From: Ancylothrix sp. D3o
GTDB lineage: Bacteria > Cyanobacteriota > Cyanobacteriia > Cyanobacteriales > Oscillatoriaceae
DNA length: 64,000 nucleotides
Direction: 5' to 3'
Assembly: GCF_025370775.1 (NCBI RefSeq)
Contig: NZ_JAMXEX010000009.1
Coordinates: 159,649 to 223,648 of the forward strand
Part shown: positions 1 to 7,806 of the stretch, piece after piece
Layout of the letters: every line of letters begins with the position of its first letter
Numbering within the stretch: the first letter of the stretch is position 1
Position numbers and translations under genes: made by a program
Notes under the pieces: generated by a model
Databases searched by the model: none
Told to the model about the DNA's origin: nothing
Seen by the model: only the letters and a program-made list of their open reading frames with translations

Positions 1-1026
1 GGCTAGGGCATTATTTGAGGGGGTTTGCTGATAAAGTTGCTCAATTTCTTGCAGGGTTGAAATGGGAGAATAACTATGATTGAGGGCACCGGCTGCGATT
101 TCTTGGGTGGTGGTGGCGACGATTAGCTCGACGAGTTCAGAAATTTCGGGTGATTGTTGTTTTAAAGTTGTAAAAGCACTCTTTAGGTCAAAATCAGGTG
201 GGTGAGATGTTGCAGATATTTGTATTGCGGGTTCGGAAGTTTGTTTAACTTCGGTTTCTTGGCTGGTTTCAGTTTTGGCCGGTTCTAAATCAGCGGTAAA
301 ATCATCCAAAATAAAAGAAGATAATTCTTCTTCTATTTCGGCATCGGTTGGGAGATTTATAACTGTCTCTACGGCGCTTTTTTGTTTGGCCGGCGGAAGC
401 GATGGAACAGGATTTTTATTGAGGGTAGGGTTAACTTGTGGCGCTGTTTTTTTCTGGGAAGCTGTAGCGGAAGATATGGTATTTGAGGGGGTTTCAAAAG
501 TTGTGGCGGGTTTCGGTTCTCCTTCAAATTCAAAAATAGCCGTCCGCCAGTTCCAAAATTCGGGGGCAGAATCTTGAATTGAACGTAACCAAGGTCTTGT
601 TACCCACAATAACAAGTTTGCTTCTAAGTTAGGTAAATTGCGTTCAATTTCGCGTAAATTACTTAAAAAAGTCCATTGTAATGCCGGCTGTTCTCGCATT
701 AAATTTTCAATGCCTAAAATTTGAAAAGCCGGTAAAGTTCCTGCATTTTTAACCGCCGGATGTTGTCCTAACCAGTGACCGATCTGGGCCACAGGATCGG
801 GATGGCGCATATTTAAGCGCAAACTCACCAAACCGGCAGCTTTTTTAATTGATGGCGGATAGCCAAATTCCGCTTGCAAATAAGCCGCTAATTTATCACG
901 CACCGGCAAATCATCACAAACTGCAATTCCGATACAGCGGCGCAACTCCAAACTCAGCACCAATTTAAGACGCTGTAAAACCTGCCGGTTTTTTGGGCTA
1001 ATTTTTATAGCGGCAATTTCTGTCAC
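1..1026 (-). CDS. Cyanobacterial TPR-type protein, N-terminal part (runs off window)
   Basis: The reading frame is open from a GTG at 1024-1026 to the window edge, about 342 codons. The first ~190 residues (VTEIAAIKISPKN onward, with CIGIAVCDD, SLRLNMRHPDP and LLLWVTRPWLRSIQ) resemble the conserved N-terminus of long cyanobacterial tetratricopeptide proteins. It is followed by a low-complexity Pro/Thr/Glu-rich linker. No TPR unit is visible in the part present; that assignment rests on family memory. The C-terminus lies outside the window. No clear ribosome binding site precedes the GTG, so the start is uncertain. The function is unknown, probably a scaffold for protein interactions. Confidence 0.5.
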   Translation of the reverse strand, partial: MTEIAAIKISPKNRQVLQRLKLVLSLELRRCIGIAVCDDLPVRDKLAAYLQAEFGYPPSIKKAAGLVSLRLNMRHPDPVAQIGHWLGQHPAVKNAGTLPAFQILGIENLMREQPALQWTFLSNLREIERNLPNLEANLLLWVTRPWLRSIQDSAPEFWNWRTAIFEFEGEPKPATTFETPSNTISSATASQKKTAPQVNPTLNKNPVPSLPPAKQKSAVETVINLPTDAEIEEELSSFILDDFTADLEPAKTETSQETEVKQTSEPAIQISATSHPPDFDLKSAFTTLKQQSPEISELVELIVATTTQEIAAGALNHSYSPISTLQEIEQLYQQTPSNNALA

Positions 1027-1157
1027 AGTTTTCTGAGTTTAGATAAAAGTCTTTATTTCTACTGTAACTCAGATGCCGGCTCAGGATGGGGATTGGGATA
1101 TTGGGGGTGGGGAAAAATTAGTGGGTAGGGTTGAGCAACACAACCACACCCAACTCA

Positions 1158-1598
1158 TTAAACCTGCGTGTTTAAATACTCAAAAAAGACTTCGGGAACA
1201 ACTCGTAATTCTCCTGATTTGCAGCGTTCAAGATCAACCCAAAGGGCTGTTTTTTCGCGGTCTTTTTCAGCAAAAGTAATTTTCTCCTGTTGATAAAACT
1301 TTGAGTCGGCAAAATCACAGGCATAGAGTTGAATAATCTCGTGTCCAGGTTTGCCGTTAAAAGTAAACAAGCTTTCTAAACAACCCAGATATCGAATATT
1401 TGTTAATTCGGCCTGTATTTCTTCTTGAAATTCGCGTTTGAGGGCTTCATAGCTGGTTTCGCCAAATTCGACTCCGCCACCCATTGCGCGATAAAAAGTT
1501 TCTTGTTTAACGGGGTCATATCCTTGGGATAAAAAGATGCGGTTGCCATCTTGAATGACTCCCAAAGCAAGGACTCGAATTTCTCCAGGTTTGTGCAT
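1158..1598 (-). CDS. Nudix hydrolase
   Basis: This 146-residue protein has a Nudix box at about residues 41-63 (GGVEFGE, then REFQEEIQAEL). The box matches GX5EX7REUXEE, but the usual glycine after the EE pair is Gln-Ala. The catalytic Mg-binding glutamates (REFQEE) are present. Nudix enzymes cleave nucleoside diphosphates linked to another group; the substrate cannot be told from sequence. The start is the ATG giving MHKPGEIRVLALG, and the length is normal for a single-domain Nudix protein. It stands alone, with a repeat element (1644-1706) between it and the upstream DUF3531 gene. Confidence 0.85.
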   Translation of the reverse strand: MHKPGEIRVLALGVIQDGNRIFLSQGYDPVKQETFYRAMGGGVEFGETSYEALKREFQEEIQAELTNIRYLGCLESLFTFNGKPGHEIIQLYACDFADSKFYQQEKITFAEKDREKTALWVDLERCKSGELRVVPEVFFEYLNTQV

Positions 1599-1643
1599 AT
1601 TTTTGATGATTTTGATTGAGAATTGGGTGGGTTGTTAATTGTT

Positions 1644-1706
1644 GTGGTGCAGGTATCTTGCCTGCGATCTGGGGTAGAACCGCAGGCGGGACGCCTGCGC
1701 CACTGG
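1644..1706. repeat. Palindromic 'GCAGGC...GCCTGC' intergenic repeat
   Basis: Two back-to-back imperfect palindromes (gcaggtatcttgcctgc, then gcaggcgggacgcctgc). Relatives of the same element occur at 8791-8838, 13240-13262, 47115-47138 and near 54310, always between genes. It is a dispersed, probably non-autonomous cyanobacterial repeat. Confidence 0.7.
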
Positions 1707-1729
1707 GGGGAAAAAAGGAAAAGTAGAGG

Positions 1730-2191
1730 TTAATTGTTGTAGGCTAAAGAAGATTCGCGGGTATTTCTATCCACCGGCCAGTCGGAATTTTCGCCACCAA
1801 TAATTAATTCTTCAATCGTCACATATTCTTTGCTAAGTTGTTGCAGAGAATTGATTAAAATATCGATGGCTATAGCGTCACTGGTTCCCAAGTCAAACCA
1901 GCAACGTCCCCATATTCCCTCATATTCAAATTCTCCCATGTTGTGCATGAGTGCCATCATGCTATTTTCGGCGGTGTTTTGGTCATATTCCAGGTAACTA
2001 ATTTCCACACCGACTTCTTGAACTTGGATATTTTCTGCATTAAATCCTCCGAGTTTTCCCAGAAAAAACCAGGAGTTAAAAACTTCTTCCAGATAATATC
2101 TTTCTTGTTGGCTGGGGACGGTGGTAAATCTTACCCAAATCCAGAGATCAAAGGGATCAAATTCTCGAAATGTTATTTGCATAGTTTTCAA
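1730..2191 (-). CDS. DUF3531 family protein
   Basis: A 153-residue soluble protein of a family I recognise from cyanobacteria and plastids, with conserved stretches ITFREFDPFDLWIW, FFLGKLGGFNAEN and EGIWGRCWFDLGTSDA. No catalytic motif is evident and the biochemical role is unknown. The stop of the TPR gene upstream (2196-3176) lies 4 bases before this start, so the two genes are probably co-transcribed. The start is the ATG of MKTMQITFREF; the internal MQITFREF ATG three codons later is an equally good start. Confidence 0.65.
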   Translation of the reverse strand: MKTMQITFREFDPFDLWIWVRFTTVPSQQERYYLEEVFNSWFFLGKLGGFNAENIQVQEVGVEISYLEYDQNTAENSMMALMHNMGEFEYEGIWGRCWFDLGTSDAIAIDILINSLQQLSKEYVTIEELIIGGENSDWPVDRNTRESSLAYNN

Positions 2192-2195
2192 TTTG

Positions 2196-3176
2196 TTAGT
2201 CTAGGCTTGGCAGTTCACCCGGTGACCAAATTCCGGCGGCTTCTGTAATTTTATCGCGGAGTGCGTCACAGTTGCGAGGTTTATTGTCTATGCGGTTTAA
2301 ATTGCGGCATTTTTCAAAGTATATTTGCTGGACGAGGTTTTTGGGGAGTTGGTCGGGTTTGGCTAAGGCTGCTTGGAAGTTTTCTTTAGCTTCTGGGTAT
2401 TTTTTGAGGCTAAATAAAATTTGACCTTTGAGATAATGTACTTCTGGATTATTTGGGGTTGCTTTGAGGGCGCTATCGATGGCTTGTAGGGCTTGTTGAT
2501 ATTGTTTAAGGTTGCGTTGTCCTACGGCTATTCCTCGGTTGGCTAAATAGTCTGGGGCGGCATAATTTTGTAGGCGGGTGATGGCTTCTGATGGTTCGGA
2601 AAAAGGCAGGTAAATAGATAACATTAAATCCATGTATCCTTTAAGCAGGTTAAGTTCGGGATCTTGAGGAGAAATTTTTTCGGCTGTGTCTAAATATTGA
2701 AAGACTTGGCGTAGTTTGGCTAAGGCTTGAGGTGTGGCTTTGACGGTACCTTCTTCGGTTAATAGGGCACCGCCTTCTAAAAAGTGACCGGCTGCTGTAT
2801 AAAGGTTGCCGCGTAAGGGGTTTGATTGGGTTAATTTTTCACCAATTTCTCGTGTTTTTGTGGCATAGGTTTTGAGGGTTCCCCAGTCTTCTAAAAGATA
2901 GGCTAAGGAGGCTTTCATGGCATAGGCTAGGGGTTCGTTAGGTTCGCTTGATAGGGCTTCGTCGATGTAGTCGGAGGCTTGTTTATAATTACCTTCTACA
3001 AATAAGGCTTTAAAGGCGGCTTCGGTTTTGTCGCCTATGGGTTGGGGGTTGTTGTTGCGAAAGGGATCACCGGCAAGTAGGGGTGTTGCTAATAGGTTAA
3101 AACAAATGGCTAGGGGGGCGGTAATTTTTACAAGTCTCTGCATTATTTTGAGAGTTTTTGACAGTTTGATGTTCAT
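2196..3176 (-). CDS. Sll0314/Alr1548-type TPR repeat protein, exported
   Basis: The protein has 326 residues. A hydrophobic N-terminal segment (ITAPLAICFNLLATPLLAG, about residues 18-36) looks like a signal peptide. Tetratricopeptide-like repeats follow, clearest at residues ~225-270 (NRGIAVGQRNLKQYQQAL and VHYLKGQILFSLKKYPEA). The overall sequence matches a cyanobacterial family named after Synechocystis Sll0314 and Anabaena Alr1548. TPRs mediate protein contacts; the partner is unknown. A second in-frame ATG (MQRLVKITAP, codon 12) could be the true start and would give a more standard signal peptide. Likely first gene of a pair with the DUF3531 gene. Confidence 0.75.
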   Translation of the reverse strand: MNIKLSKTLKIMQRLVKITAPLAICFNLLATPLLAGDPFRNNNPQPIGDKTEAAFKALFVEGNYKQASDYIDEALSSEPNEPLAYAMKASLAYLLEDWGTLKTYATKTREIGEKLTQSNPLRGNLYTAAGHFLEGGALLTEEGTVKATPQALAKLRQVFQYLDTAEKISPQDPELNLLKGYMDLMLSIYLPFSEPSEAITRLQNYAAPDYLANRGIAVGQRNLKQYQQALQAIDSALKATPNNPEVHYLKGQILFSLKKYPEAKENFQAALAKPDQLPKNLVQQIYFEKCRNLNRIDNKPRNCDALRDKITEAAGIWSPGELPSLD

Positions 3177-3370
3177 TTTAATTAGGTTGAAAAAGGTTTG
3201 CAGGACGGTTTGACGCTGGTAGGGGGGCTGAGTTCCTGTTTTTTGACAGGCGGCGGGTGATTGTTTGTTTGCCCAAAAAAATTAAATTTATCTAAATTTC
3301 CAGCCAAATAGGAGGCTTTGCAGTAAGCTAAATATAGGTATCTATCTCGTATTGAGGAGATGACAGGCTT

Positions 3371-3535
3371 ATGTTTTGGCTGTTTTTTGTTTTCTTTATT
3401 TTCCTGGCAATTTCTGCAACTCCGCTTCTGGGTTCGCTTGACGTTCCCTGGTCTTTGGAAATTATGATTGGTTTGTTTGCTTTCTTTATAATTTTGGGGT
3501 GGGGTTTGTTTATTTTTTACCCTGCTTTCTCTTAA
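3371..3535 (+). CDS. Small membrane protein, 54 residues
   Basis: A short ORF starting MFWLFFVFFIFLA and ending FYPAFS. It encodes two hydrophobic segments (about residues 2-22 and 31-51) separated by a short polar turn (GSLDVPWS), as expected of a small two-helix membrane protein. A gaggag ribosome binding site sits about 11 bases upstream (3354-3359). It lies between divergently oriented minus-strand genes. I do not recognise the family; it resembles the many small thylakoid or plasma membrane proteins of cyanobacteria. Confidence 0.55.
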   Translation: MFWLFFVFFIFLAISATPLLGSLDVPWSLEIMIGLFAFFIILGWGLFIFYPAFS

Positions 3536-3679
3536 GATTTACCGGCTTTTTTCTTGCCCAAAATTTGCAGAAAAGTACAAGAAAAGCTTATCTTTGCCGG
3601 CTGTGTGGGTAATTGTTTGGGCAAGATAATCGGAGGGAGAGGTTGTCTCCCCGATTCCCCTGTCACCCATCACCAATCG

Positions 3680-4150
3680 TTAATAGCGTTTCATGGCGCG
3701 TTCTATGTCTCGTTTGTCTTCGCGGCGTTTAATGTCTTCGCGTTTGTCGTGTAGTTTCTTACCTTTGCCCAGGGCAATTTCTACTTTCACTTTGCCACTT
3801 TTGAAGTACATTTTTAGGGGTACTAAGGTAAGTCCCTGCTGTTCTACTTTGCCTAAAAGTTTACGAATTTCTGCTTTGTGTAAAAGCAGTTTTCGGGTGC
3901 GTGTGGCTTCGTGGTTAAAGTATTCGCTGGCGGTTTCGTAGGGGGAAATGTGGGAGTTAATAAGCCACATTTCGCCGTTTCTAACTAATCCATAGCCGTC
4001 GCGGAGGTTGACTCTACCGGCCCGAATTGATTTAACTTCTGTGCCTTTTAGTTCGATGCCGGCTTCGTAGGTTTCTAGGATTTCATAAAGAAATCTGGCT
4101 TGCCGGTTGTCGCTGATTATTTTAAATCCTTCGCTTTTTTTTTCTGCCAT
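3680..4150 (-). CDS. smpB: SsrA-binding protein SmpB
   Basis: A 156-residue protein with the usual SmpB length and signatures: FLYEILETYEAGIELKGTEVKS near the N-terminus (positions 20-41), then INSHISPYE, GKKLHDKRE and a basic C-terminal tail ending RAMKRY. SmpB binds the tRNA-like part of tmRNA and delivers it to stalled ribosomes for trans-translation. The ssrA (tmRNA) gene is not in this window. The next gene upstream (4157-4927) ends 6 bases before this start, so they may share a transcript. Confidence 0.97.
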   Translation of the reverse strand: MAEKKSEGFKIISDNRQARFLYEILETYEAGIELKGTEVKSIRAGRVNLRDGYGLVRNGEMWLINSHISPYETASEYFNHEATRTRKLLLHKAEIRKLLGKVEQQGLTLVPLKMYFKSGKVKVEIALGKGKKLHDKREDIKRREDKRDIERAMKRY

Positions 4151-4156
4151 ATTTTG

Positions 4157-4927
4157 TTATTCGTTCCTTTGATTTGTTCTGCGGTTAATGTTGTCGGTTC
4201 CTAGTTCTGATGTGCTGGGAATTGCCCACCGGCCTTTGGCTTCGTTGCCGTTTATTTCATATTCTAAAACGCCGAGATCTTCTGTTGGCCCCCAGCCGAC
4301 GGCCAGCCAGTCGCCGGTACGAATTCCTACGCCACTATAGCTGTCGTTATCGGTTTTCCATGTGAGTTGGTAAGTGTCTCCGCTTTTATTGATGGTTAAA
4401 CTTCCATTGTATTCTCCGCCGCTGTCTCTGCCGGTGGTTTGGTATTGTCCCTCAAGGTCGTCTTTTTTGTCGGGGGTGGCGGTTTCTTGCCAAACTTTGC
4501 CTCTGGCGCCGCTGTAAGTCCATTCGCCTTGCAATATGCCGTCTTTGCTGATGCGATACAAAACTAGGCCGTAAATTTCGCCCACCGGCGCCCAACCAAC
4601 AAATAACCGGCCATCTTCGTATAAGCCGAGTCCGTTATAGGTGCCGGCTGAGGTTTTCCAGGTGACGTTGTAGAGGTTGTCTACGGTGCCGGTGGCTTTG
4701 ATTTCTAGGGTGCCGGTGTATTCTTCTCCTTCGGGGTTTTTGCCTTCGCTGATGTTCCAAATACCCTCGATGTTGCTTTGTCTTTGGGCGAGTTGGACGG
4801 GGGTTTGCAGGGGTGTGTTGAGTTTTCCGCTTAATTCCTTCGCGCTTACGGCGTGGTTGGAAGAAAGGGCGATGCTGAGGGCGGCGCTGATGCAAAAGCA
4901 GGCGATGAGTTTAGGGCGTGTCTTCAT
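4157..4927 (-). CDS. Secreted protein with two tandem beta-rich repeats
   Basis: The protein has 256 residues with a signal peptide (MKTRPKLIACFCISAALSIA, cleavage after AVSA near residue 29). Two homologous ~80-residue units follow: residues ~53-145 (IEGIWNISEG, YNVTWKTSAGTYNGLGLY, LFVGWAP) and ~157-240 (LEGQYQTTGR, YQLTWKTDNDSYSGVGIR, LAVGWGP). Such repeats are sometimes labelled fibronectin-binding in cyanobacterial genomes, but I see nothing that proves that activity. Probably a periplasmic or surface beta-sheet protein of unknown function. Confidence 0.6.
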   Translation of the reverse strand: MKTRPKLIACFCISAALSIALSSNHAVSAKELSGKLNTPLQTPVQLAQRQSNIEGIWNISEGKNPEGEEYTGTLEIKATGTVDNLYNVTWKTSAGTYNGLGLYEDGRLFVGWAPVGEIYGLVLYRISKDGILQGEWTYSGARGKVWQETATPDKKDDLEGQYQTTGRDSGGEYNGSLTINKSGDTYQLTWKTDNDSYSGVGIRTGDWLAVGWGPTEDLGVLEYEINGNEAKGRWAIPSTSELGTDNINRRTNQRNE

Positions 4928-5078
4928 TTTTAGTTTTAGGGTGTGGGTTTTAACTGAATTTTTACAGATGTTTTCTGCAAGTGTCAGGGCTAGAAGCCTG
5001 TAAAGGTTGACGATGGGGGATTGGGGGCCGGTTCCTAGGGGGTGTCAAGGGGATTGTTTGTAAAGTTTTATTAAATAC

Positions 5079-5106
5079 TTGACAAATCTGGAAAAAACGG
5101 TAACAA
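5079..5106 (+). promoter_or_regulatory. Promoter of the gifA-like gene
   Basis: A perfect -35 hexamer ttgaca (5079-5084) is followed after 16 bases by taacaa (5101-5106), or after 17 by aacaat, as the -10. Transcription would begin at about 5113-5120, just before the riboswitch. The -10 lies inside the NtcA box, as expected for repression. Confidence 0.7.
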
Positions 5107-5113
5107 TGAATAC
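5100..5113 (+). promoter_or_regulatory. NtcA binding site (GTA-N8-TAC)
   Basis: The sequence gtaacaatgaatac fits the NtcA consensus GTAN8TAC exactly. Its position over the -10 and predicted start site is that of a repressor site rather than an activator site. In Synechocystis, NtcA is known to repress the gif genes under nitrogen limitation, which fits the gene downstream. Confidence 0.75.
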
Positions 5114-5124
5114 AGAAAGTAAAT

Positions 5125-5184
5125 CGTTCATCTTCCTGAACTAAAAAGGGAGACGGAAGTAGGGAGAAGTCCCGAAGGAACGCG
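5125..5184 (+). ncRNA. Glutamine riboswitch (glnA RNA motif)
   Basis: The 60-base element matches the cyanobacterial glnA RNA motif. P1 pairs cgttc (5125-5129) with gaacg (5178-5182). P2 pairs tcttcc (5131-5136) with ggгaga-type bases at 5148-5153. The conserved core cggaagtaggg is at 5154-5164. P3 is the ggg/ccc hairpin at 5162-5173, followed by the conserved cgaaggaacgcg. In known examples L-glutamine binding raises expression of the downstream gene. It sits in the 5' leader, 45 bases before the small gifA-like ORF. Confidence 0.9.
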
Positions 5185-5229
5185 CCTCAAACAACTTGAC
5201 AAACACAACAACAAGCAGAGGCGAAAATT

Positions 5230-5382
5230 ATGAAATCTGTAAATCGTGAATCAGCTTTTACAACTAATTCTGATACTCAAGAAAAAGCGCGTGTTTTGAT
5301 GGCAGATAATCTCCGCGCTTCTCATAACCGGCAACGTTCTTTGTTGCGCCGGTCGGCTGAAGAAATTGGCGTAGATTTGTAA
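5230..5382 (+). CDS. gifA: Glutamine synthetase inactivating factor, IF7-like
   Basis: A 50-residue ORF. Its C-terminal half (ARVLMADNLRASHNRQRSLL, then RRSAEEIGVDL) aligns with the core of Synechocystis IF7/IF17, which I recall as ARALMM, NRQQSML and AAAEIGV. These small basic proteins bind and inhibit glutamine synthetase when nitrogen is plentiful. The protein here is shorter than IF7 (about 65 residues): it ends right after EIGVDL and lacks the usual tail. The assignment is supported independently by its leader, a glutamine riboswitch behind an NtcA-overlapped promoter, the same control logic as gifB in Synechocystis. A terminator follows directly, so it is a monocistronic unit. Confidence 0.85.
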   Translation: MKSVNRESAFTTNSDTQEKARVLMADNLRASHNRQRSLLRRSAEEIGVDL

Positions 5383-5388
5383 TAACGT

Positions 5389-5418
5389 AAGGTGGGCAAA
5401 ACCCACCTTTTATTTTTT
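5389..5418 (+). terminator. Rho-independent terminator of gifA
   Basis: The stem aaggtggg/cccacctt (5389-5396 with 5402-5409) is closed by a five-base caaaa loop and followed by a T-rich run (ttttattttt). It starts 7 bases after the gifA stop codon. Confidence 0.85.
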
Positions 5419-5474
5419 GGGTGGGCAGAGTTTGTAATGACTTTGCCCATGTTTTTGTTTTGGGTGGGTATAGC

Positions 5475-7328
5475 CTAGTTCAAAAGTTTCGGGAGATAGT
5501 CAAAACCATCGATGCCAATGTAGGGGATAATTTCTGGCCGGCATTGTTGTAAGACGTTGGGAAATGCTTCTGAGAGTTGTCGTTTGATGGTGCTGAGAAG
5601 ATTGGCCGGTTGTTGAGATTCACCGGCACCAATTTGGTCTAAAAGATACATTCCTAAACAACTGTAGGTTATAGCTTTTTGCAAAATCATTAGGTTGTAA
5701 TAGGCTTGACCAATGTAGGTAAAGTTTAAACCTTGCAGATATAAATCGCCGGAAAATTGGGCGGCTTCTAAGCCTTTTGCAAGATGGTTTAGGGCTTCTT
5801 GGGGTTGGTCTAATACGACGTTAGCAATGCCAAGACTGCTGTAACATAGGGCTAGACTTTGCCGGTCGTTTAATTTTTCGGCTAGTTGTATTCCTTGTTG
5901 TAAAAAGTTGATGGCGCTTTCGTAAATTTCCGGTTCGTTTTGGTTGTCTTGTTTCGCTTGGAATACTTCACTAAAGCCAAAGTTGGCGAGGGCGTTGGCT
6001 TCGCCTTGTTTGTCGCCGCTTTGTCGAGATAATATTAAGGCGCGTTGACTATAATTGATGGCTTCTGCATAGTTTTTCTGGGAAACGTAGGTGCGGCTGA
6101 GGTGGTTTAGGTTGGCTATTTCACAGGGGCGATCTTGGGCTTGGCGGGCAATTTCTAGGGCTTCTTCGTGATAGGAAATGGCTTGTTTGTAGTTTCCTTG
6201 GGCGCGTTGGGAGTAGCCTAGTAGTGTTAAAATTCTGGCTTTTTCTTGGGTTCCTGAAACTTCGCGTAGGGGTTCGCTGAGGTAGTCGAGGGTGTTTTTG
6301 AGGTAATTGCCAGAAAAGGAGGCAAATATGCCGCCGTAGAGGGGGAAATAGGGCTGTTGAGAGAAGGTTCTGAGGATTTGGAGGGTGATTTGAAAGCAGC
6401 TATTGATGAGCCGGTCTTTGTTGCGGGGGTTGAGGGTGGTGGAGTGTTGAAAGCCGGTGGCTAGTAAACTCCAGATGGCGGCGTAGGTGAGGAAGGTTGA
6501 GATGGAGAGTTTGGCGCCGGTTTTTGAGTCGTAAATGAGTTTATCAAACCATTCGACGAGTCCGCGTTGTTGGCATTGTAAGATGATGGCAAGTTCGATT
6601 AGTTGGGCGGGGGTAATGTCGGTTTGTTTGGCGATAAATTCGATGATTGGTTGGTTGAGGGCTATGGTATTGAAGAGGTTTTTGGGTAGGGGGCTATTGA
6701 GTTTTTTTGACCAGTGTACCCAGGGGCCGTTTTGTTCGGGGCCGGTGAATCCGAGTTTGTTGGGATTTTCGTATATCCAGCTAATTAAGTCTGGCTGGAG
6801 TTGTTGCCATGATTGGATTCCTGCGGTGAGGCCGGTGATTATTTCTTGGATATCTTCTAGGGTGGTTGGGTTCGGGTTTTGGGTGATTTGTTGGTGCAGT
6901 GTTTTGGCGATTTGTTGGATTTGGTCGAGGGTAAGTGGTTGTTTTTGGTTGGGGTCAAGGATGCGAAATAATGTTGTGAGGCGGTCGGTTTCTGTGCTGT
7001 TGAGAATTTGGCCGGTGGCGGTGTTGAGGGTGTTGGTTGTTTGGTTTTGTTTTTGGTAGCGTTCCCATTCGCTTTGGATGGTTTTTAGGGCGCGCTGGAT
7101 GCGGTTTATTTTGGCTTGTTTGAGTTCGTCGGTTTCGGTTTTGAGTTGGGTTTCTGTGGTGGTGAGGCGTTGGCTGAGGGCGCGTTCAAAGATTTCGCCG
7201 GTGCCGGTTTCTATGCCTTTGACAAGCATTTGATAGACTTGTTCTTTTGAGCGTATTTGTCCTTTGAGGGTGGTTTCTACGATGTTGTCTATGAGGTTTT
7301 CGTATCGTTGTTGTAGTGATTCTGTCAT
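5475..7328 (-). CDS. Large TPR protein
   Basis: A 617-residue soluble protein. The N-terminal ~120 residues are helical and charged (coiled-coil-like, LTTTETQLKTETDELKQAK). The middle is a helical domain of unknown type. Residues ~370-545 hold tandem TPR units (ARILTLLGYSQRAQGNYKQA, ANLNHLSRTYVSQKNYAEA, LCYSSLGIANVVLDQPQEA, LNFTYIGQAYYNLMILQKA). No enzymatic motif is visible. It is similar in style to cyanobacterial TPR sensors or scaffolds, and it stands at the edge of an accessory-looking block containing Rpn nucleases and a HEAT-NACHT protein. The role is unknown. Confidence 0.75.
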   Translation of the reverse strand: MTESLQQRYENLIDNIVETTLKGQIRSKEQVYQMLVKGIETGTGEIFERALSQRLTTTETQLKTETDELKQAKINRIQRALKTIQSEWERYQKQNQTTNTLNTATGQILNSTETDRLTTLFRILDPNQKQPLTLDQIQQIAKTLHQQITQNPNPTTLEDIQEIITGLTAGIQSWQQLQPDLISWIYENPNKLGFTGPEQNGPWVHWSKKLNSPLPKNLFNTIALNQPIIEFIAKQTDITPAQLIELAIILQCQQRGLVEWFDKLIYDSKTGAKLSISTFLTYAAIWSLLATGFQHSTTLNPRNKDRLINSCFQITLQILRTFSQQPYFPLYGGIFASFSGNYLKNTLDYLSEPLREVSGTQEKARILTLLGYSQRAQGNYKQAISYHEEALEIARQAQDRPCEIANLNHLSRTYVSQKNYAEAINYSQRALILSRQSGDKQGEANALANFGFSEVFQAKQDNQNEPEIYESAINFLQQGIQLAEKLNDRQSLALCYSSLGIANVVLDQPQEALNHLAKGLEAAQFSGDLYLQGLNFTYIGQAYYNLMILQKAITYSCLGMYLLDQIGAGESQQPANLLSTIKRQLSEAFPNVLQQCRPEIIPYIGIDGFDYLPKLLN

Positions 7329-7428
7329 GGGTTTTTGGATGTTAGGTTTTAGGGTTTGGGGATTTAGGGAAAGAAACCGATTTTGTTTAAGAAAACCGGT
7401 TTATAGTTCAATAATATTTATTAGCTAA

Positions 7429-7734
7429 TCATTGGTTTTCTGGGGATGGGATGGCGGCGCTGAATTCTTCGAGGGAATTTGCGGTTAAAAGAATTTCTCC
7501 TAGTTCTTCTAGTTGTTCGACTGTGAGGTTTTGAATTTGGGTTTGAATGGGTGCTGGGATTTCTCCAAAGCGCCGGTTTAGTAATCTTAGTAAATAGCGC
7601 TGGGCTTCTTGTTTCTTTCCTTCAAATTGTCCTTGTTCTCGTCCTTGTTGGGCGATAGTTTTACCGAGGGGAGATTCTTGTAAGGCTTCCATTGCTAGGT
7701 TCATAAGTTGTTGGACGAATTGGGGTGTGTACAC
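7429..7734 (-). pseudogene. Truncated duplicate of the Rpn/DUF4351 protein (C-terminal third only)
   Basis: The 101 residues encoded here are almost identical to the last 107 residues of the intact gene at 7807-8691, from YTPQF to IPSPEN. The nuclease domain is missing entirely. Homology at DNA level ends abruptly near 7736, inside the codons for VYTPQF. The copy also lacks a six-residue AEQRGL-type stretch before GQ. A GTG could start translation, but no ribosome binding site is visible. Best explained as a recent tandem partial duplication; it could still yield a free DUF4351 C-terminal domain. Confidence 0.8.
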
Positions 7735-7806
7735 AAAGGAAGCGGGTTTCTATTTAAACTTGCTTGTCTATAGTATATCTGGGAAGAAACCCGTTTCCTA
7801 TCTTTG
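7735..7806. repeat. Inverted repeat between the two Rpn copies
   Basis: The left arm aggaagcgggtttct (7737-7751) and the right arm agaaacccgtttcct (7785-7799) are near-perfect inverted copies flanking an AT-rich core. This may be the breakpoint element of the duplication. A similar aagaaaccg motif lies downstream of the truncated copy near 7373. Confidence 0.6.

Noticed and set aside
3629..3656. Hairpin gggaga...tctccc near smpB considered as a tRNA or tmRNA fragment
   Set aside because: No anticodon or T arm, no CCA end and no tag-peptide frame; simply a hairpin between convergent genes.
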